From: Paucibacter aquatile
Lineage (GTDB): Bacteria > Pseudomonadota > Gammaproteobacteria > Burkholderiales > Burkholderiaceae_C
Assembly (NCBI RefSeq): GCF_002885975.1
Contig: NZ_POSP01000003.1
Span: 2,418,001-2,482,000, forward strand
Direction: 5' to 3'
Length of the DNA: 64,000 bases
Every line of letters begins with the position of its first letter. Position 1 is the first letter of the stretch. The translations under genes and the position numbers were made by a program. The notes under the pieces were generated by a model. That model was not told the DNA's origin. It ran no database searches and worked only from the letters and a program-made list of their open reading frames with translations. Positions 1-8,750 of this stretch are shown here, in pieces.

Positions 1-450
1 TCGGCCACCGAGATCCGCGGCCAGCTGGGCGGCTATGCCCGCCCCACGGTGTACGTGAACCAGCGCGCCTGCGGCGAGCCCTCGCCCAGCGCCTTTGCCT
101 GCGGCCCCTACACCATCAGCGTCGGCACCTCCTTCCTGCAAGGCCAGGAGAACAGCTACGGCAACTACGTGGCCAAGTTCATCATCGCCCACGAGTGGGG
201 CCACTCGATCCAGTTCACCCGCGGCATCAACAAGCGCGCGCCCATGCAAGAGCTGCAGGCCGATTGCGTCGGCGGCACCTTCGCCAAGTACGCACAGACC
301 ACGCTGCGCTACCCCAGCTTCATCGAGTCTGCCGTGCGCTCGGCCCGCGCCGCGGCGGACTACTCGACCCATGGCACGCCTTCGCAGCGCGACTACTACT
401 CGCGCTACGGCTATGCCAACGGTCTGAACGCCTGCCTGACCCGCATCTGA
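1..450 (+). CDS. Neutral zinc metallopeptidase, 3' part
   Basis: The gene enters from the left edge, so its N-terminus is missing; the frame is open from base 1 and 149 codons remain. A HEWGH motif (HExxH zinc-binding, catalytic Glu) is followed about 17 residues later by ELQADC, whose acidic residue suits the third metal ligand of this peptidase group. The pattern fits the YpfJ-type putative neutral zinc metallopeptidases; their substrates are not known to me. The stop overlaps the next start (TGATG), so the two genes are probably co-transcribed. The family call is fairly firm from the motif spacing; the physiological role is open. Confidence 0.75.
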   Translation, partial: SATEIRGQLGGYARPTVYVNQRACGEPSPSAFACGPYTISVGTSFLQGQENSYGNYVAKFIIAHEWGHSIQFTRGINKRAPMQELQADCVGGTFAKYAQTTLRYPSFIESAVRSARAAADYSTHGTPSQRDYYSRYGYANGLNACLTRI

Positions 451-1271
451 TGAAAGCGGCCATGACTCCCACCCGCTGGGGCATGGCCGCCGTCCTGCTG
501 GCCAGCGGACTGATGGTCTGGTGGCAGCAGGACGAGGCCGCCCAGGAACAAGCCCGAGCGGCCGAGCAAGCGGCCCGTGCCGCCGCCGCCTCGCAGCCGG
601 CCGAACCCGGCAATGCCTTGCGCGATCTGTTTGGCGCCGTGGATCAGCCCCTGCCGCGCGGCCCCAAGGCCAGCGAGCCCGGGCACGAGCACGCGGCCCA
701 TGATCACAGCCATGACAACCCCTGGCAGATGGCCGGCGCGTCCACCGAAGCGGCCGATGCCTTGTCACCGCAGGGCGAGCTCAGTGCCGAGGACAAGGCC
801 ATCAACGAGAACCTGCGTCGCCTGGGCTACCAGATCCACGAGCGTTACTACCAGATGCCACTGACCCAGCTGCGTCAGGCCGCCGCCGCCAAGGATGTGC
901 AAGCCCTGACCCATCTGGCCGAGCGCTATCTGTTTGCCCTCGACGGCAAGCCCCAAGACCCCGAGCACGAGCCCGGCTTCCCCTACCGCGAAGCGGCCCG
1001 CACGGCGCTGACCGAGGCCTACCTGCGCGGCAATCTGCATGCCGCGGCCATGATCTCGGAGACCTATCTGCTGGAAAAACGGCCGCTCGATGCGGCCGCC
1101 TGGAATCTGATCGCCCGCCGCTCCGGCGATGAGCTCAGCGCCGACTGGTTTGTGCGCACCCAGGACTACCAGCAGCTCGGCGAAGCGACCCGCCAGGAGG
1201 CGGCCCAGAAGGCCGAGGCCTTGTGGGCGCAGCTGGAGCAAAGCCGCAAGAAGAGCAGCGGCACGGGCTGA
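450..1271 (+). CDS. Membrane-anchored hypothetical protein, Sel1-like helical C-terminus
   Basis: This 273-residue protein starts at an ATG overlapping the peptidase stop; a second ATG four codons on is also possible. Residues about 8-27 form one hydrophobic segment (uncleaved signal anchor or signal peptide). An Ala/Gln/Glu-rich stretch and a His/Asp-rich patch (HEHAAHDHSHD) follow, the latter possibly binding metal. The C-terminal 150 residues are helical and Ala-rich with spacing reminiscent of Sel1/TPR-type repeats (for example AYLRGNLHAAAMISETYLLE). I do not recognise a named family. Translational coupling to the metallopeptidase suggests a joint function in the envelope, which is inference only. 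Confidence 0.6.
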   Translation: MKAAMTPTRWGMAAVLLASGLMVWWQQDEAAQEQARAAEQAARAAAASQPAEPGNALRDLFGAVDQPLPRGPKASEPGHEHAAHDHSHDNPWQMAGASTEAADALSPQGELSAEDKAINENLRRLGYQIHERYYQMPLTQLRQAAAAKDVQALTHLAERYLFALDGKPQDPEHEPGFPYREAARTALTEAYLRGNLHAAAMISETYLLEKRPLDAAAWNLIARRSGDELSADWFVRTQDYQQLGEATRQEAAQKAEALWAQLEQSRKKSSGTG

Positions 1272-1280
1272 GAACGGGGA

Positions 1281-1727
1281 TTACCAGGAACCCGTGTTGG
1301 CCATGGAGGCCCAGGGCTCGGCCGGCGCCAGGGCCGGGCCGTCCTGCAGCAGCTCGACCGAGATGCCATCGGGCGAGCGCACAAAAGCCATGCGGCCGTC
1401 GCGCGGCGGGCGCAGCACGGTCACGCCGTGGTCGGCCAGGCGCTGGCAGGCGGCGTAGATATCGGGCACGGCAAAGGCCAGGTGGCCGAAATTGCGGCCA
1501 CCGGTGTAGACCTCGCCTTGGCCATTGGCATCGGGCCAGTTGTAGGTCAGCTCGACCTGGGGCTGGTACTTGCCCGCTTCATCGCCGGGCGCAGCCAGGT
1601 ACAGCAGGGTGAAGCGGCCGGCTTCGTGCTCGCTGCGGCGCACCTCGACCAGGCCCAGGGCATCGCGGTAGAACTTCAGCGAAAGGTCCAGGTCGGTCAC
1701 GCGGACCATGGTGTGCAGGTATTTCAT
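1281..1727 (-). CDS. gloA: Lactoylglutathione lyase (glyoxalase I)
   Basis: This 148-residue VOC-fold enzyme would isomerise the hemithioacetal of methylglyoxal and glutathione to S-lactoylglutathione in the cytoplasm. The four metal ligands expected for GloA are present with normal spacing: His5 in MKYLH, Glu59 in QVELTY, His82 in GHLAF and Glu125 in SVELLQ. The N-terminus (LHTMVRVTDLDLSLKFY) closely follows the family pattern. The length is slightly above the usual 135-144, with extra residues at the C-terminus. It lies tail to tail with the preceding gene (9-bp gap) and 14 bp downstream of the acyltransferase gene on the same strand. Confidence 0.82.
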   Translation of the reverse strand: MKYLHTMVRVTDLDLSLKFYRDALGLVEVRRSEHEAGRFTLLYLAAPGDEAGKYQPQVELTYNWPDANGQGEVYTGGRNFGHLAFAVPDIYAACQRLADHGVTVLRPPRDGRMAFVRSPDGISVELLQDGPALAPAEPWASMANTGSW

Positions 1728-1741
1728 CGACTTCCTCGTGC

Positions 1742-3049
1742 TCAGCGGGCCTCCGGGCCCAGCTCGGCGGTGGTGGTGTGGGGGACAGGGCCTGAGATTG
1801 TCGCGGCGGAACGGCCGGCCTGCACGGCCGGGGTCTTGGGGCGATCCACGCCCAGCAGCAAGGCCAGCGGCGCTGGCAGCCATGCACGAACCACCCCATA
1901 AGCCAGCGTGCAGAGTGCCCAGGTGGCAGTGATCAGCAGCAGGCCCTCGGGCAGCGGCGCCAGGTGCAGGGGCGCCAGGGCCTGGGTCAGCAGCACGATC
2001 ACCGTCTGATGCAGGATGTAGACGCAGAACACGGCAGCGCTGAGCCGGCGGCGCCAGGCCGAGTCCACATCGAGATGCCGGAAGGCAAAGCCGCAAGCCG
2101 CCGCCGTGGCCCACCATTGCAGCAGACCCCAGACACAGCGCATCAGGGCGCGCAGGCCCTCCGGCGGTGTGGCCTTGGCATAGGCCTCGAAATAGACCAT
2201 CAGCAGCGCCCAGGCCAGCACGGCGCCGACCAGGGCCGGCCAGCGCAGCGCACTCAGGCGCTGCCAGAACGCCCGCCCGGCCTGCGAGGCCACCATGCCC
2301 ATCAGGAACAGGCTCAGGTATTGGGCGTGGTTGTACCAATCCCAGGTCAGGTTGTGGGTGGAGGGGAATGCCCCGACCAGCTGGCGCGCCAGCATCAGCG
2401 GCAGGGCCAGGCCCAGCAGCAGACCCCAGGGTCCCAGGCCCGCCAGCCGCTGGCCCAGACCCGCCAGCCAGGCCGGCGCGCGGCGAAGCAGCGTGATGCC
2501 GATCCAGCCATAGACCCAGAGATAAGGCAGGAACCAGAGGTGGTTCCAGGTGGGCAGGCTCAGGCATTTGCGGCGGCCTTCTTCCGCGAAGCAAAAGCCA
2601 TCAAAGCCCTGCAGATACTGCCGCATGAACTCGAGGTAAGAGCCTGGGTAGGCCAGCTTCTGCACCACCTCGAAATAACTCTGCGGCGGCACGATGAGCA
2701 GCATGCCGAAGACCAAGGGCAGCAGCAGGCGGGCACTGCGCTGGCGCAGCAGGCCGGAAGGCTGGCCCGGCCGCTGCGACTGCTCGCGCCCCCAGGCCTG
2801 GGCCAGGGCCACGCCGCCGACGAAGAACAGCAGGCCCAGACGCCAGGGCGAGCTCATCAGCATCAGCGGCTCCAGCGTCTCACTGGCGGCGGGGCTTTTG
2901 ACATGCCAGCCCCAGCTCACGTAGTACATGCCCACGTGATAGGGCACCAGCAGGCCGAAGGCCAGGATGCGCAACCAGTCGATGAAGAACAGCCGCGATT
3001 CGGTCACGGGCGTGTTCGGCGGGGTGATGGATAGGCTGGGTGTGTTCAT
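1742..3049 (-). CDS. Acyltransferase family (acyltransferase 3/OpgC-like) membrane protein
   Basis: This 435-residue integral membrane protein is dominated by about ten hydrophobic segments. It opens with a RLFFIDWLRILAFGLLVPYHVGMYY stretch whose D-LR...YH pattern is typical of acyltransferase-3 proteins such as OpgC/MdoC. Such enzymes transfer acyl groups (often acetyl or succinyl) to extracytoplasmic glycans; the acceptor here cannot be told. The start was set at MNTPSL because the 30 residues upstream are Arg/Pro-rich and not membrane-like. It is probably co-oriented with gloA by chance. Confidence 0.75.
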   Translation of the reverse strand: MNTPSLSITPPNTPVTESRLFFIDWLRILAFGLLVPYHVGMYYVSWGWHVKSPAASETLEPLMLMSSPWRLGLLFFVGGVALAQAWGREQSQRPGQPSGLLRQRSARLLLPLVFGMLLIVPPQSYFEVVQKLAYPGSYLEFMRQYLQGFDGFCFAEEGRRKCLSLPTWNHLWFLPYLWVYGWIGITLLRRAPAWLAGLGQRLAGLGPWGLLLGLALPLMLARQLVGAFPSTHNLTWDWYNHAQYLSLFLMGMVASQAGRAFWQRLSALRWPALVGAVLAWALLMVYFEAYAKATPPEGLRALMRCVWGLLQWWATAAACGFAFRHLDVDSAWRRRLSAAVFCVYILHQTVIVLLTQALAPLHLAPLPEGLLLITATWALCTLAYGVVRAWLPAPLALLLGVDRPKTPAVQAGRSAATISGPVPHTTTAELGPEAR

Positions 3050-3289
3050 GGCCCAAGCATCGCCGCCGTCGCCCGCGAGCGCCAAGCAAATGGGGCGAGC
3101 CGGCCTCGGTCTGGGGCGAGTTGGCAGCGGTTCTTTCACCCCCAGGCGCCGCGCGGGTCACGAAACCCGGGATCTGAATCATTTGCTCACACACAGGCCG
3201 CGTTTCGGCCCGGGCGAGTCGGACGGGCTTTGCCACAATCGCAGCCGTTCCCGAAGGAACACCGAGCTCAACGAGAAAGCGTGCCCACC

Positions 3290-4402
3290 ATGATCCCCTT
3301 GCGTCGCCTTGCATTGGCCCTGTGCTGCAGCCTGGGCCTGACGGCCACCGCCATGGCCCAGATCAAGATCGGCCAAACGGCGGGTTTCAGCGGCCCGGTG
3401 GCCGCCGGGGTCAAGGAGACCACCGAGGGCGCCAAGCTCTACCTGAACGCGATCAACGCCGCCGGTGGCGTCAACGGCCAGGCCATCGAGCTGATCTCGC
3501 TGGACGACAAGTTCGAGCCCGCCCTGGCCGCCGAGAACGCCAAGAAGCTGATCGACCAGGGCGTGATCGCCCTGTTCCTGAACCGTGGCACGCCGCACAG
3601 CCAGGCCATCCTGCCCTTGCTGGCCGAACACAAGCTGGCCCTGGTGGCGCCCTCGACCGGCGCCATGCTGCTGCACAAGCCGGTCAACCCGTATGTGTTC
3701 AATGTGCGCGCCACCTACCAGCGCGAGGCCGAGCGCGCCATCCAGCACCTGGCCGGCATGGGCATGGCCCGCATCGCCCTGGTCCAGGTGGACGACAGCT
3801 TTGGTGCCGATGCGGCCACCGGCGCGCTCAAGGGTCTGCAGGCCGCCAAGCTGCAGCCCCTGGCCCACCTGAAGTTCCCACGCGACAAGCCCGAGATGGC
3901 GCCGCTGATGGCCCAGCTGGCCAAGGCCGATGCCCAAGCCCTGCTCTTCATCGGCGCCGGTGCGGCCGTGGCCGATGGCATCAAGGCCTTGCGCGCCGCG
4001 GGCTCGGCCGCCCAAGTCGTGACCCTGTCCAACAACGCCTCCTCGGGCTTCATCAAGCAACTGGACACCCTGGGTCGCGGCATCATCGTCAGCCAGGTCT
4101 TCCCGTCCGAGCGCTCGCTCAACACCGCCATGATCCGCGAGGCCCAGGAGCTGGCCAAGGCCGCGGGCCTGAAGGAACTGACGCCCTCCAATGTCGAGGG
4201 CTTTGCCGCCGCCAAGGTGCTGGTGGCCGCCCTGCGCAAGGCCGGCAAGGACCTCAACCGTGCCGGCCTGCTGCGCGCACTCGACGGCCTGGGCAAGCTC
4301 GATCTCGGAGGCCTGGAACTGCGCTTCAGCAGCAGCGACCACACCGGCATGGACTATGCCGATCTGGCCATCATCGGACCCGACGGCAAGTTCTGGCGTT
4401 GA
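3290..4402 (+). CDS. ABC transporter periplasmic substrate-binding protein (Peripla_BP_6/LivJ type)
   Basis: This 370-residue secreted protein has a classic signal peptide (about residues 1-23, cleavage after ATAMA). The mature part begins IKIGQTAGFSGPVA, typical of branched-chain amino-acid-type type-1 periplasmic binding proteins. The mature region repeats the two-lobe pattern of the family, with a Thr/Ser-rich ligand loop (LVAPSTGAML). No permease or ATPase genes are adjacent, so it is an orphan binding protein, common in Burkholderiales. It may feed a distant Liv-type transporter or a sensor. The ligand is unknown. Confidence 0.85.
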   Translation: MIPLRRLALALCCSLGLTATAMAQIKIGQTAGFSGPVAAGVKETTEGAKLYLNAINAAGGVNGQAIELISLDDKFEPALAAENAKKLIDQGVIALFLNRGTPHSQAILPLLAEHKLALVAPSTGAMLLHKPVNPYVFNVRATYQREAERAIQHLAGMGMARIALVQVDDSFGADAATGALKGLQAAKLQPLAHLKFPRDKPEMAPLMAQLAKADAQALLFIGAGAAVADGIKALRAAGSAAQVVTLSNNASSGFIKQLDTLGRGIIVSQVFPSERSLNTAMIREAQELAKAAGLKELTPSNVEGFAAAKVLVAALRKAGKDLNRAGLLRALDGLGKLDLGGLELRFSSSDHTGMDYADLAIIGPDGKFWR

Positions 4403-4421
4403 GTGGCTGAGGCCGCTCAGT

Positions 4422-5309
4422 TCAGCGCCGCGCCAGCCACACCCCGGTGACCGCCACCACCATGCCGGCCAGGGCCAGGCCGTGCAGGGTCTCGCCAAAC
4501 AAGGCCCAGGCGAACAACGCCGTGGTCGGCGGCACCAGGTAGAACAGGCTGGCCACATGGACGGCGCTGCCCTGGCGAATCAGCATGTGGAGCAAGCTGA
4601 CCGCCCCCAGCGACAGCACCAACACCAGCCAGGCCAGGGCAAACACAAACGAGCCGCTCCAGCGCACTTCCAGGCTCTCCCCCCCAGCCCAGGCCGCCAA
4701 GGCGGTCAGAAGCAGGCAGGGCAGAAACTGAATCAGGGAGCCGGTGCGCAGATCAAACGCCGGGCAAAAACGCTTTTGATACAGCGTGCCCGCGGTGATG
4801 CCCAGCAGGGCGACAAACGCTGGCAGCAGCATGGCTTGCAAGGCCGGCGTGGCCAGCCCAGAGCCCAGCTTGTGGGCCAGCACCAGGCCGACACCGATCA
4901 GGCCCAGCGCCAGGCCCAGCCATTGCGCTGGCCGCACCCGTTCACCCAGGAACAAGCCGGCGCCCAGCGCCGTCAGCAGCGGCTGCAGTCCCACCAGCAA
5001 GGCCGTGATGCCGGCCGGCAAGCCCTGGGCAATCGCCGTGAACACCCCGCCCAGATAGACCCCATGCACCAGCAGGCCCGAAACCGCGATGTGCACCCAG
5101 GCCCGGCTGCCCCGCGCCGGCCAGGGCGCTCGCGTCCACAGCACCACGGCGCCCATCAAGAGCAGCACCAGGGCATAGCGCAGGCTCAAGAAGGTCAGCG
5201 GCTGCGCATCGGGCAGCCCGTACTTGGCGCCGATGAAGCCGGTGCTCCACAGGGCCACAAACAAACAGGGATAGAACTGCGGAGGAACGAGGCGGGCGGC
5301 ATCAGGCAT
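4422..5309 (-). CDS. EamA-family (DMT superfamily) transporter
   Basis: This 295-residue membrane protein has about ten transmembrane helices in two homologous EamA halves. Typical motifs are ALWSTGFIGAKYGL near the N-terminus and a Pro/Gly-rich helix 9-10 (LVPPTTALFAWALFGE). Proteins of this superfamily export metabolites such as amino acids; the substrate is unknown. The start ATG was chosen because upstream residues are Arg-rich and not membrane-like. It converges on the binding-protein gene with a 19-bp gap containing a small GC-rich hairpin but no T-run. Confidence 0.8.
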   Translation of the reverse strand: MPDAARLVPPQFYPCLFVALWSTGFIGAKYGLPDAQPLTFLSLRYALVLLLMGAVVLWTRAPWPARGSRAWVHIAVSGLLVHGVYLGGVFTAIAQGLPAGITALLVGLQPLLTALGAGLFLGERVRPAQWLGLALGLIGVGLVLAHKLGSGLATPALQAMLLPAFVALLGITAGTLYQKRFCPAFDLRTGSLIQFLPCLLLTALAAWAGGESLEVRWSGSFVFALAWLVLVLSLGAVSLLHMLIRQGSAVHVASLFYLVPPTTALFAWALFGETLHGLALAGMVVAVTGVWLARR

Positions 5310-5383
5310 GCGGCAGTATCGCCGCCAGGCCCGAGCGAGACCGCAACCGAGCGGGTATTCAGACGGCCGCCGCAGCCCTTGCC

Positions 5384-6046
5384 TCAGCCCTTGCCGCAGT
5401 GCTGTTCCTCGCAGGCCACACCATCCTGGTCGCCGTCCATCTGCACCCCGGGGCAGTGACGCAGGAAGTAGCTCGCCTCCGCGCAAGAACGCATCTGGCT
5501 GCAATGCGTGCGGCCGTCGCAGCGAAAGGACTCGGAAGAAGGCGCGAGCGCTGGAGCCGGCTCTGTGTTTTGCCCTGCGCCGGGCGGAGCGGCACTGATG
5601 CGTTGCAGTTCGCTCAGGCTCTGGCGGTAGTGCTTGTAGCCGTAGGCTCCGAGCGAAGCCATCAAAACGACAAAGACCAGGGCGCGCCAGAAGGTCGAAC
5701 TGCCGCTGAGCGCAGGCGGCGAGGCGAGAGCAGCGCCAAGTCCAGCATGCCGACCCACCGCCGCCTTGCGCTCAAGCCGCTGCGCGGCTTCGCCCGGCAA
5801 CGGCGCCTCGAGTTCCCTGTCTCGGCCTGTGCCCACAGCCAAAGCCAGGCGCCTGACATGCAGCGCTTGCGGCTTGCCATCCTTGCCAGTGCCGAGATCA
5901 AAGTGCAGGGTCTCGCCCACGGTGGGCCGGCTGCCATCCTGCGCAAAGGCGCTGATATGCACAAACAACTCGCGCCCACCCTGAGTGGGCGCGATGAAGC
6001 CAAAGCCACGTTCGTCGTTCCAGGTTCTGAGAATGCCGCTGGACAT
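5384..6046 (-). CDS. Cold-shock domain / transmembrane / excalibur domain protein
   Basis: This 220-residue protein has three parts. Residues 1-70 are a cold-shock domain with the RNP-like GFGFI and LFVHISAF motifs. Residues about 118-138 are a single hydrophobic helix. The C-terminal 45 residues are a Cys-rich excalibur domain ending in DGDQDGVACE, the expected Ca-binding-like motif. Cysteines before it (CDGRTHC, C, C) could form disulfides if this part is periplasmic. The layout suggests a cytoplasmic nucleic-acid-binding head tethered to a periplasmic Ca-responsive tail; this is inference from topology. It is transcribed in the same direction as the EamA gene downstream. Confidence 0.75.
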   Translation of the reverse strand: MSSGILRTWNDERGFGFIAPTQGGRELFVHISAFAQDGSRPTVGETLHFDLGTGKDGKPQALHVRRLALAVGTGRDRELEAPLPGEAAQRLERKAAVGRHAGLGAALASPPALSGSSTFWRALVFVVLMASLGAYGYKHYRQSLSELQRISAAPPGAGQNTEPAPALAPSSESFRCDGRTHCSQMRSCAEASYFLRHCPGVQMDGDQDGVACEEQHCGKG

Positions 6047-6270
6047 GGTGCGCTGCCTCTGTCAGCACCGGTTGGCGCTCAAGCTTGCAAATCAGATCGA
6101 GCCTGGCCTCATTCACGCATGTTTGCGAGTTGGCAGAGGGCCGCTGCGATCACGTTCGGGCCGCTGTGCTGCGGCGTTAGCGCTGAGCATAGCAGCGCCC
6201 TGTCCCAGCATGAACCCAGTTGCCCACGGGTTTTCCCGGCCAGGCGGTGGGGCGCCAAACCGACAGCGGC

Positions 6271-7119
6271 TCAATCCACCGCCATGCTGTCAAACTGCAG
6301 CCGCAGATTGGACACCGCACCGCATCCCAACCCGCCACAACCGGCCGTGACGCGCAGGCCACCAGAGAGCAGCAGAATCTCCCCTGCGCGGACCACGGCG
6401 CTGCCTCTGGCCGTGAACTGATGACCGCGAAACTCCAGGCGCCCAAATGAGATCTCGCCAATGCTGCTGCGCGCCTCCACGCTGCGAAAGGACTGGGTGG
6501 CCATGTCGAAGATCGACAGCCGACCGAGCACCTGCGCACTGGCTCGGCCATAGCCCAGCAGGCCGAAGGCGGTCAAGGCACCGCTGACCCCGGCCGTGGC
6601 CCGGAAGCTGACCGTGCGGCTTGACGGGGCCACGGTCAAGGCACTGACAAAGGAGCTGTGCTCCACATGACCGCCGGGGTTGTAGGCCGCCACGCTGATC
6701 CCCACGCGGCCCAGATTCGGAAACTTCTCATTGCGCGCGATGCCGAAGAATCCTCCGGCGGCACCCTGCCGCCCACCATCGAAGAACGGTGGGAACAAGG
6801 TGGGGTTGTGCCCCAGCACAAGCTCGGAATACGCCACGTCTTCGGCCACCGCCTGCTTGCACAAAGCCTGGATCTGGGCCGCCTGAGCCTGCGCGGTGCT
6901 GCCTTCGGCCGGCGTTGGTTCCTGACCGAGCACGGAACCGATCTCGTCGGCCTGGCGCTGCAAGGCCTTGAGATCGAGCTTGTGCTCACTCCAGGCCCGG
7001 GTATTCAGCTCCTGCACCAGATGCTTGAGCGCCGCCTCGCTCAAGCAGCGCAGTTGCAAGTCCGGATTCAGAACTGCGGACTCGAAATCCGTGGATTCAA
7101 TCGTTGCGGTCATGCCCAT
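6271..7119 (-). CDS. Hypothetical protein, beta-rich C-terminal half
   Basis: This 282-residue protein has no family that I recognise. The N-terminal third is acidic and helical (Ala/Gln/Glu-rich). From about residue 105 the composition changes to Gly/Ser/Val/Phe-rich alternating residues that suggest beta-structure. The central segment HSSFVSALTVAPSSRTVSF and the Gly/Cys-rich end (AGCGGLGCGAVSN) are distinctive. No signal peptide or membrane helix is visible. Two ATGs (7119 and 7113) are possible starts. The 224-bp gap to the cold-shock gene upstream holds no evident gene. Confidence 0.5.
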   Translation of the reverse strand: MGMTATIESTDFESAVLNPDLQLRCLSEAALKHLVQELNTRAWSEHKLDLKALQRQADEIGSVLGQEPTPAEGSTAQAQAAQIQALCKQAVAEDVAYSELVLGHNPTLFPPFFDGGRQGAAGGFFGIARNEKFPNLGRVGISVAAYNPGGHVEHSSFVSALTVAPSSRTVSFRATAGVSGALTAFGLLGYGRASAQVLGRLSIFDMATQSFRSVEARSSIGEISFGRLEFRGHQFTARGSAVVRAGEILLLSGGLRVTAGCGGLGCGAVSNLRLQFDSMAVD

Positions 7120-7257
7120 CGTTCACCCCCCAAAGCCAAGACCGGCGCAGTGTCGGGATCGCGCAGTGGATCGACCATCCCATGATTGAGACTTGATCCA
7201 AAGGGCTCACGATGGCCGGTATGCGGTGGGCCACTGAACCCCGCAAAATAGCGCCCC

Positions 7258-7995
7258 ATGAACGACAACCGACTGCAACAGGAGTTGCAACGCCTCTACG
7301 GCAGCCACGGCCCCGCCGTGGCTGCACCGGCGCGCGCGGCCGTGCTGGAACTGGCCCGCCCCGCCGACTGGACCGCCTTGGGTGCCCTCTGGCGCGGCGT
7401 GCAAAGCGATCTGGGTCTGCCAGCGCCGGCCATCGCCGTCAACGGCCGCGACGGATTCCAGCTCTGGTTTGCGCTGACCGAGGACGGCCTGGCGGCAGAA
7501 GCCGACGCCTTGCTCCAGGCCCTGGTGCGCGCCTACCTGGCCGAGCTCCGGCCGGCGACACGGCTGCTGCGGTGGACTTCGAGCTCGCAGGCAAGTGCAC
7601 CCAGCCTGCCGCCGCAGCGGGCAGCGCCCGGCCAGTGGTCCGCCTTTGTCGCCCCCGATCTGGCCCCGGTCTTCAGCGAAGAGCCTTGGCTGGACACCGA
7701 GCCCGGCCCCGAGGCCCAAGCCGAGGTGCTCTGCCGCCTGAGCTGCATCCCAGCCACGCAGCTGCGCGCCGCGCTCGCATCCCTGGATCACGCCATCGGC
7801 CGCGCGCCCACCCCACCCTCAGCCAGCACGGCCCCGGCGGCGCCCCGGCCCCATGCGGCCCCTGCATTCCCGGACTGCGAGCCACGCCGCTTTCTGCGGC
7901 GCGTGATGAATGACGAAACCGTCGCGATGGCGCTGCGCATCGAAGCCGCCAAGGCGCTGCTGCTTGCACCTTCGCAGCCCGAGCCCGGCGCTTGA
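7258..7995 (+). CDS. Hypothetical cytoplasmic protein, Pro/Ala-rich linker
   Basis: This 245-residue protein has an N-terminal region (1-110) that looks folded (helix then WTALGALWRGVQSDLG and a strand-rich stretch with FQLWFALTE). A Ser/Ala/Pro-rich linker (about 180-200) precedes a C-terminal helical segment. There is no signal peptide or catalytic motif. I recall no named family. It is isolated: divergent from the preceding gene and convergent with the NnrU-like gene. Confidence 0.55.
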   Translation: MNDNRLQQELQRLYGSHGPAVAAPARAAVLELARPADWTALGALWRGVQSDLGLPAPAIAVNGRDGFQLWFALTEDGLAAEADALLQALVRAYLAELRPATRLLRWTSSSQASAPSLPPQRAAPGQWSAFVAPDLAPVFSEEPWLDTEPGPEAQAEVLCRLSCIPATQLRAALASLDHAIGRAPTPPSASTAPAAPRPHAAPAFPDCEPRRFLRRVMNDETVAMALRIEAAKALLLAPSQPEPGA

Positions 7996-8022
7996 ATCAC
8001 GCGCCGGCTTGATGCCTGCCCA

Positions 8023-8601
8023 TCAGCCCATGGGGCGCACGCCGATCCAGGCCGCATGGGCCCAGAAGGCGAAGCCGGCCCAGGCAGCAGCGCCGATCAG
8101 CACGGTCAGGGCCGTGGCGATGGGCGCGCTGTTGAGGGCGGCGGGCGGCTGGGCGCGGTCGCGCTGGCGCGCGGCGCGGAAGCAGAGCACCGCCCAAATC
8201 AGAAAGCCGCCGAACAGCAGCAGCTCGGCCAGCGTGTTGTTGGCCACCAGATGGGCCAGGGCCCAAACTTTGACGCTCAGGATCATCGGGTGGCGCAGCT
8301 TGGCCTTGATCGCATTGCCCGGCACGTAGGCGGCGACCAGCAGGACGAAGGCAAGCAGCGTCAGCAAGGCGGCCAGGTGGTTCATGCCCTTGGGCACGGC
8401 CCAGAGCGCCACGGGCGTCTGCCGGGCCAGGCCAAAGCCCCAGACGATGAGGCCGAAGCCCAGCAGCGACAGCAGGGTGTAGACCAGCTTCCAGCGCTGC
8501 GCGCCCATGCGGGCGATTTGGGCGCTGCGCCAGCCCTCGGCCACGATGCGCAGCGAATGAACGCCCAGAAAAATCACCAGGCCCAGGATCAGTTCAAGCA
8601 T
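8023..8601 (-). CDS. NnrU family membrane protein
   Basis: This 192-residue protein has five or six hydrophobic helices and the NnrU signature HPMILSVKVWALAHLVANN (helix with conserved His, Asn and Trp). NnrU-domain proteins were named for a role in nitric-oxide/nitrite metabolism in alphaproteobacteria. They are related to the isoprenylcysteine methyltransferase-like NnrU/MddA fold. No denitrification gene is nearby, so that role is not supported by context. Confidence 0.8.
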   Translation of the reverse strand: MLELILGLVIFLGVHSLRIVAEGWRSAQIARMGAQRWKLVYTLLSLLGFGLIVWGFGLARQTPVALWAVPKGMNHLAALLTLLAFVLLVAAYVPGNAIKAKLRHPMILSVKVWALAHLVANNTLAELLLFGGFLIWAVLCFRAARQRDRAQPPAALNSAPIATALTVLIGAAAWAGFAFWAHAAWIGVRPMG

Positions 8602-8750
8602 GAATCTCCGCCTCTCGATGTTGGATGGTTGGCTTGCCTCGGCCCGCTTTGTACGCGATGCGCCGCAAGCCTGCTGTCATCATGCGGTATTCTTTAAATA
8701 TATTTAACCGGCCGCATGGCCCCATCCCCTGCACACGGAGAGCACAGAAC

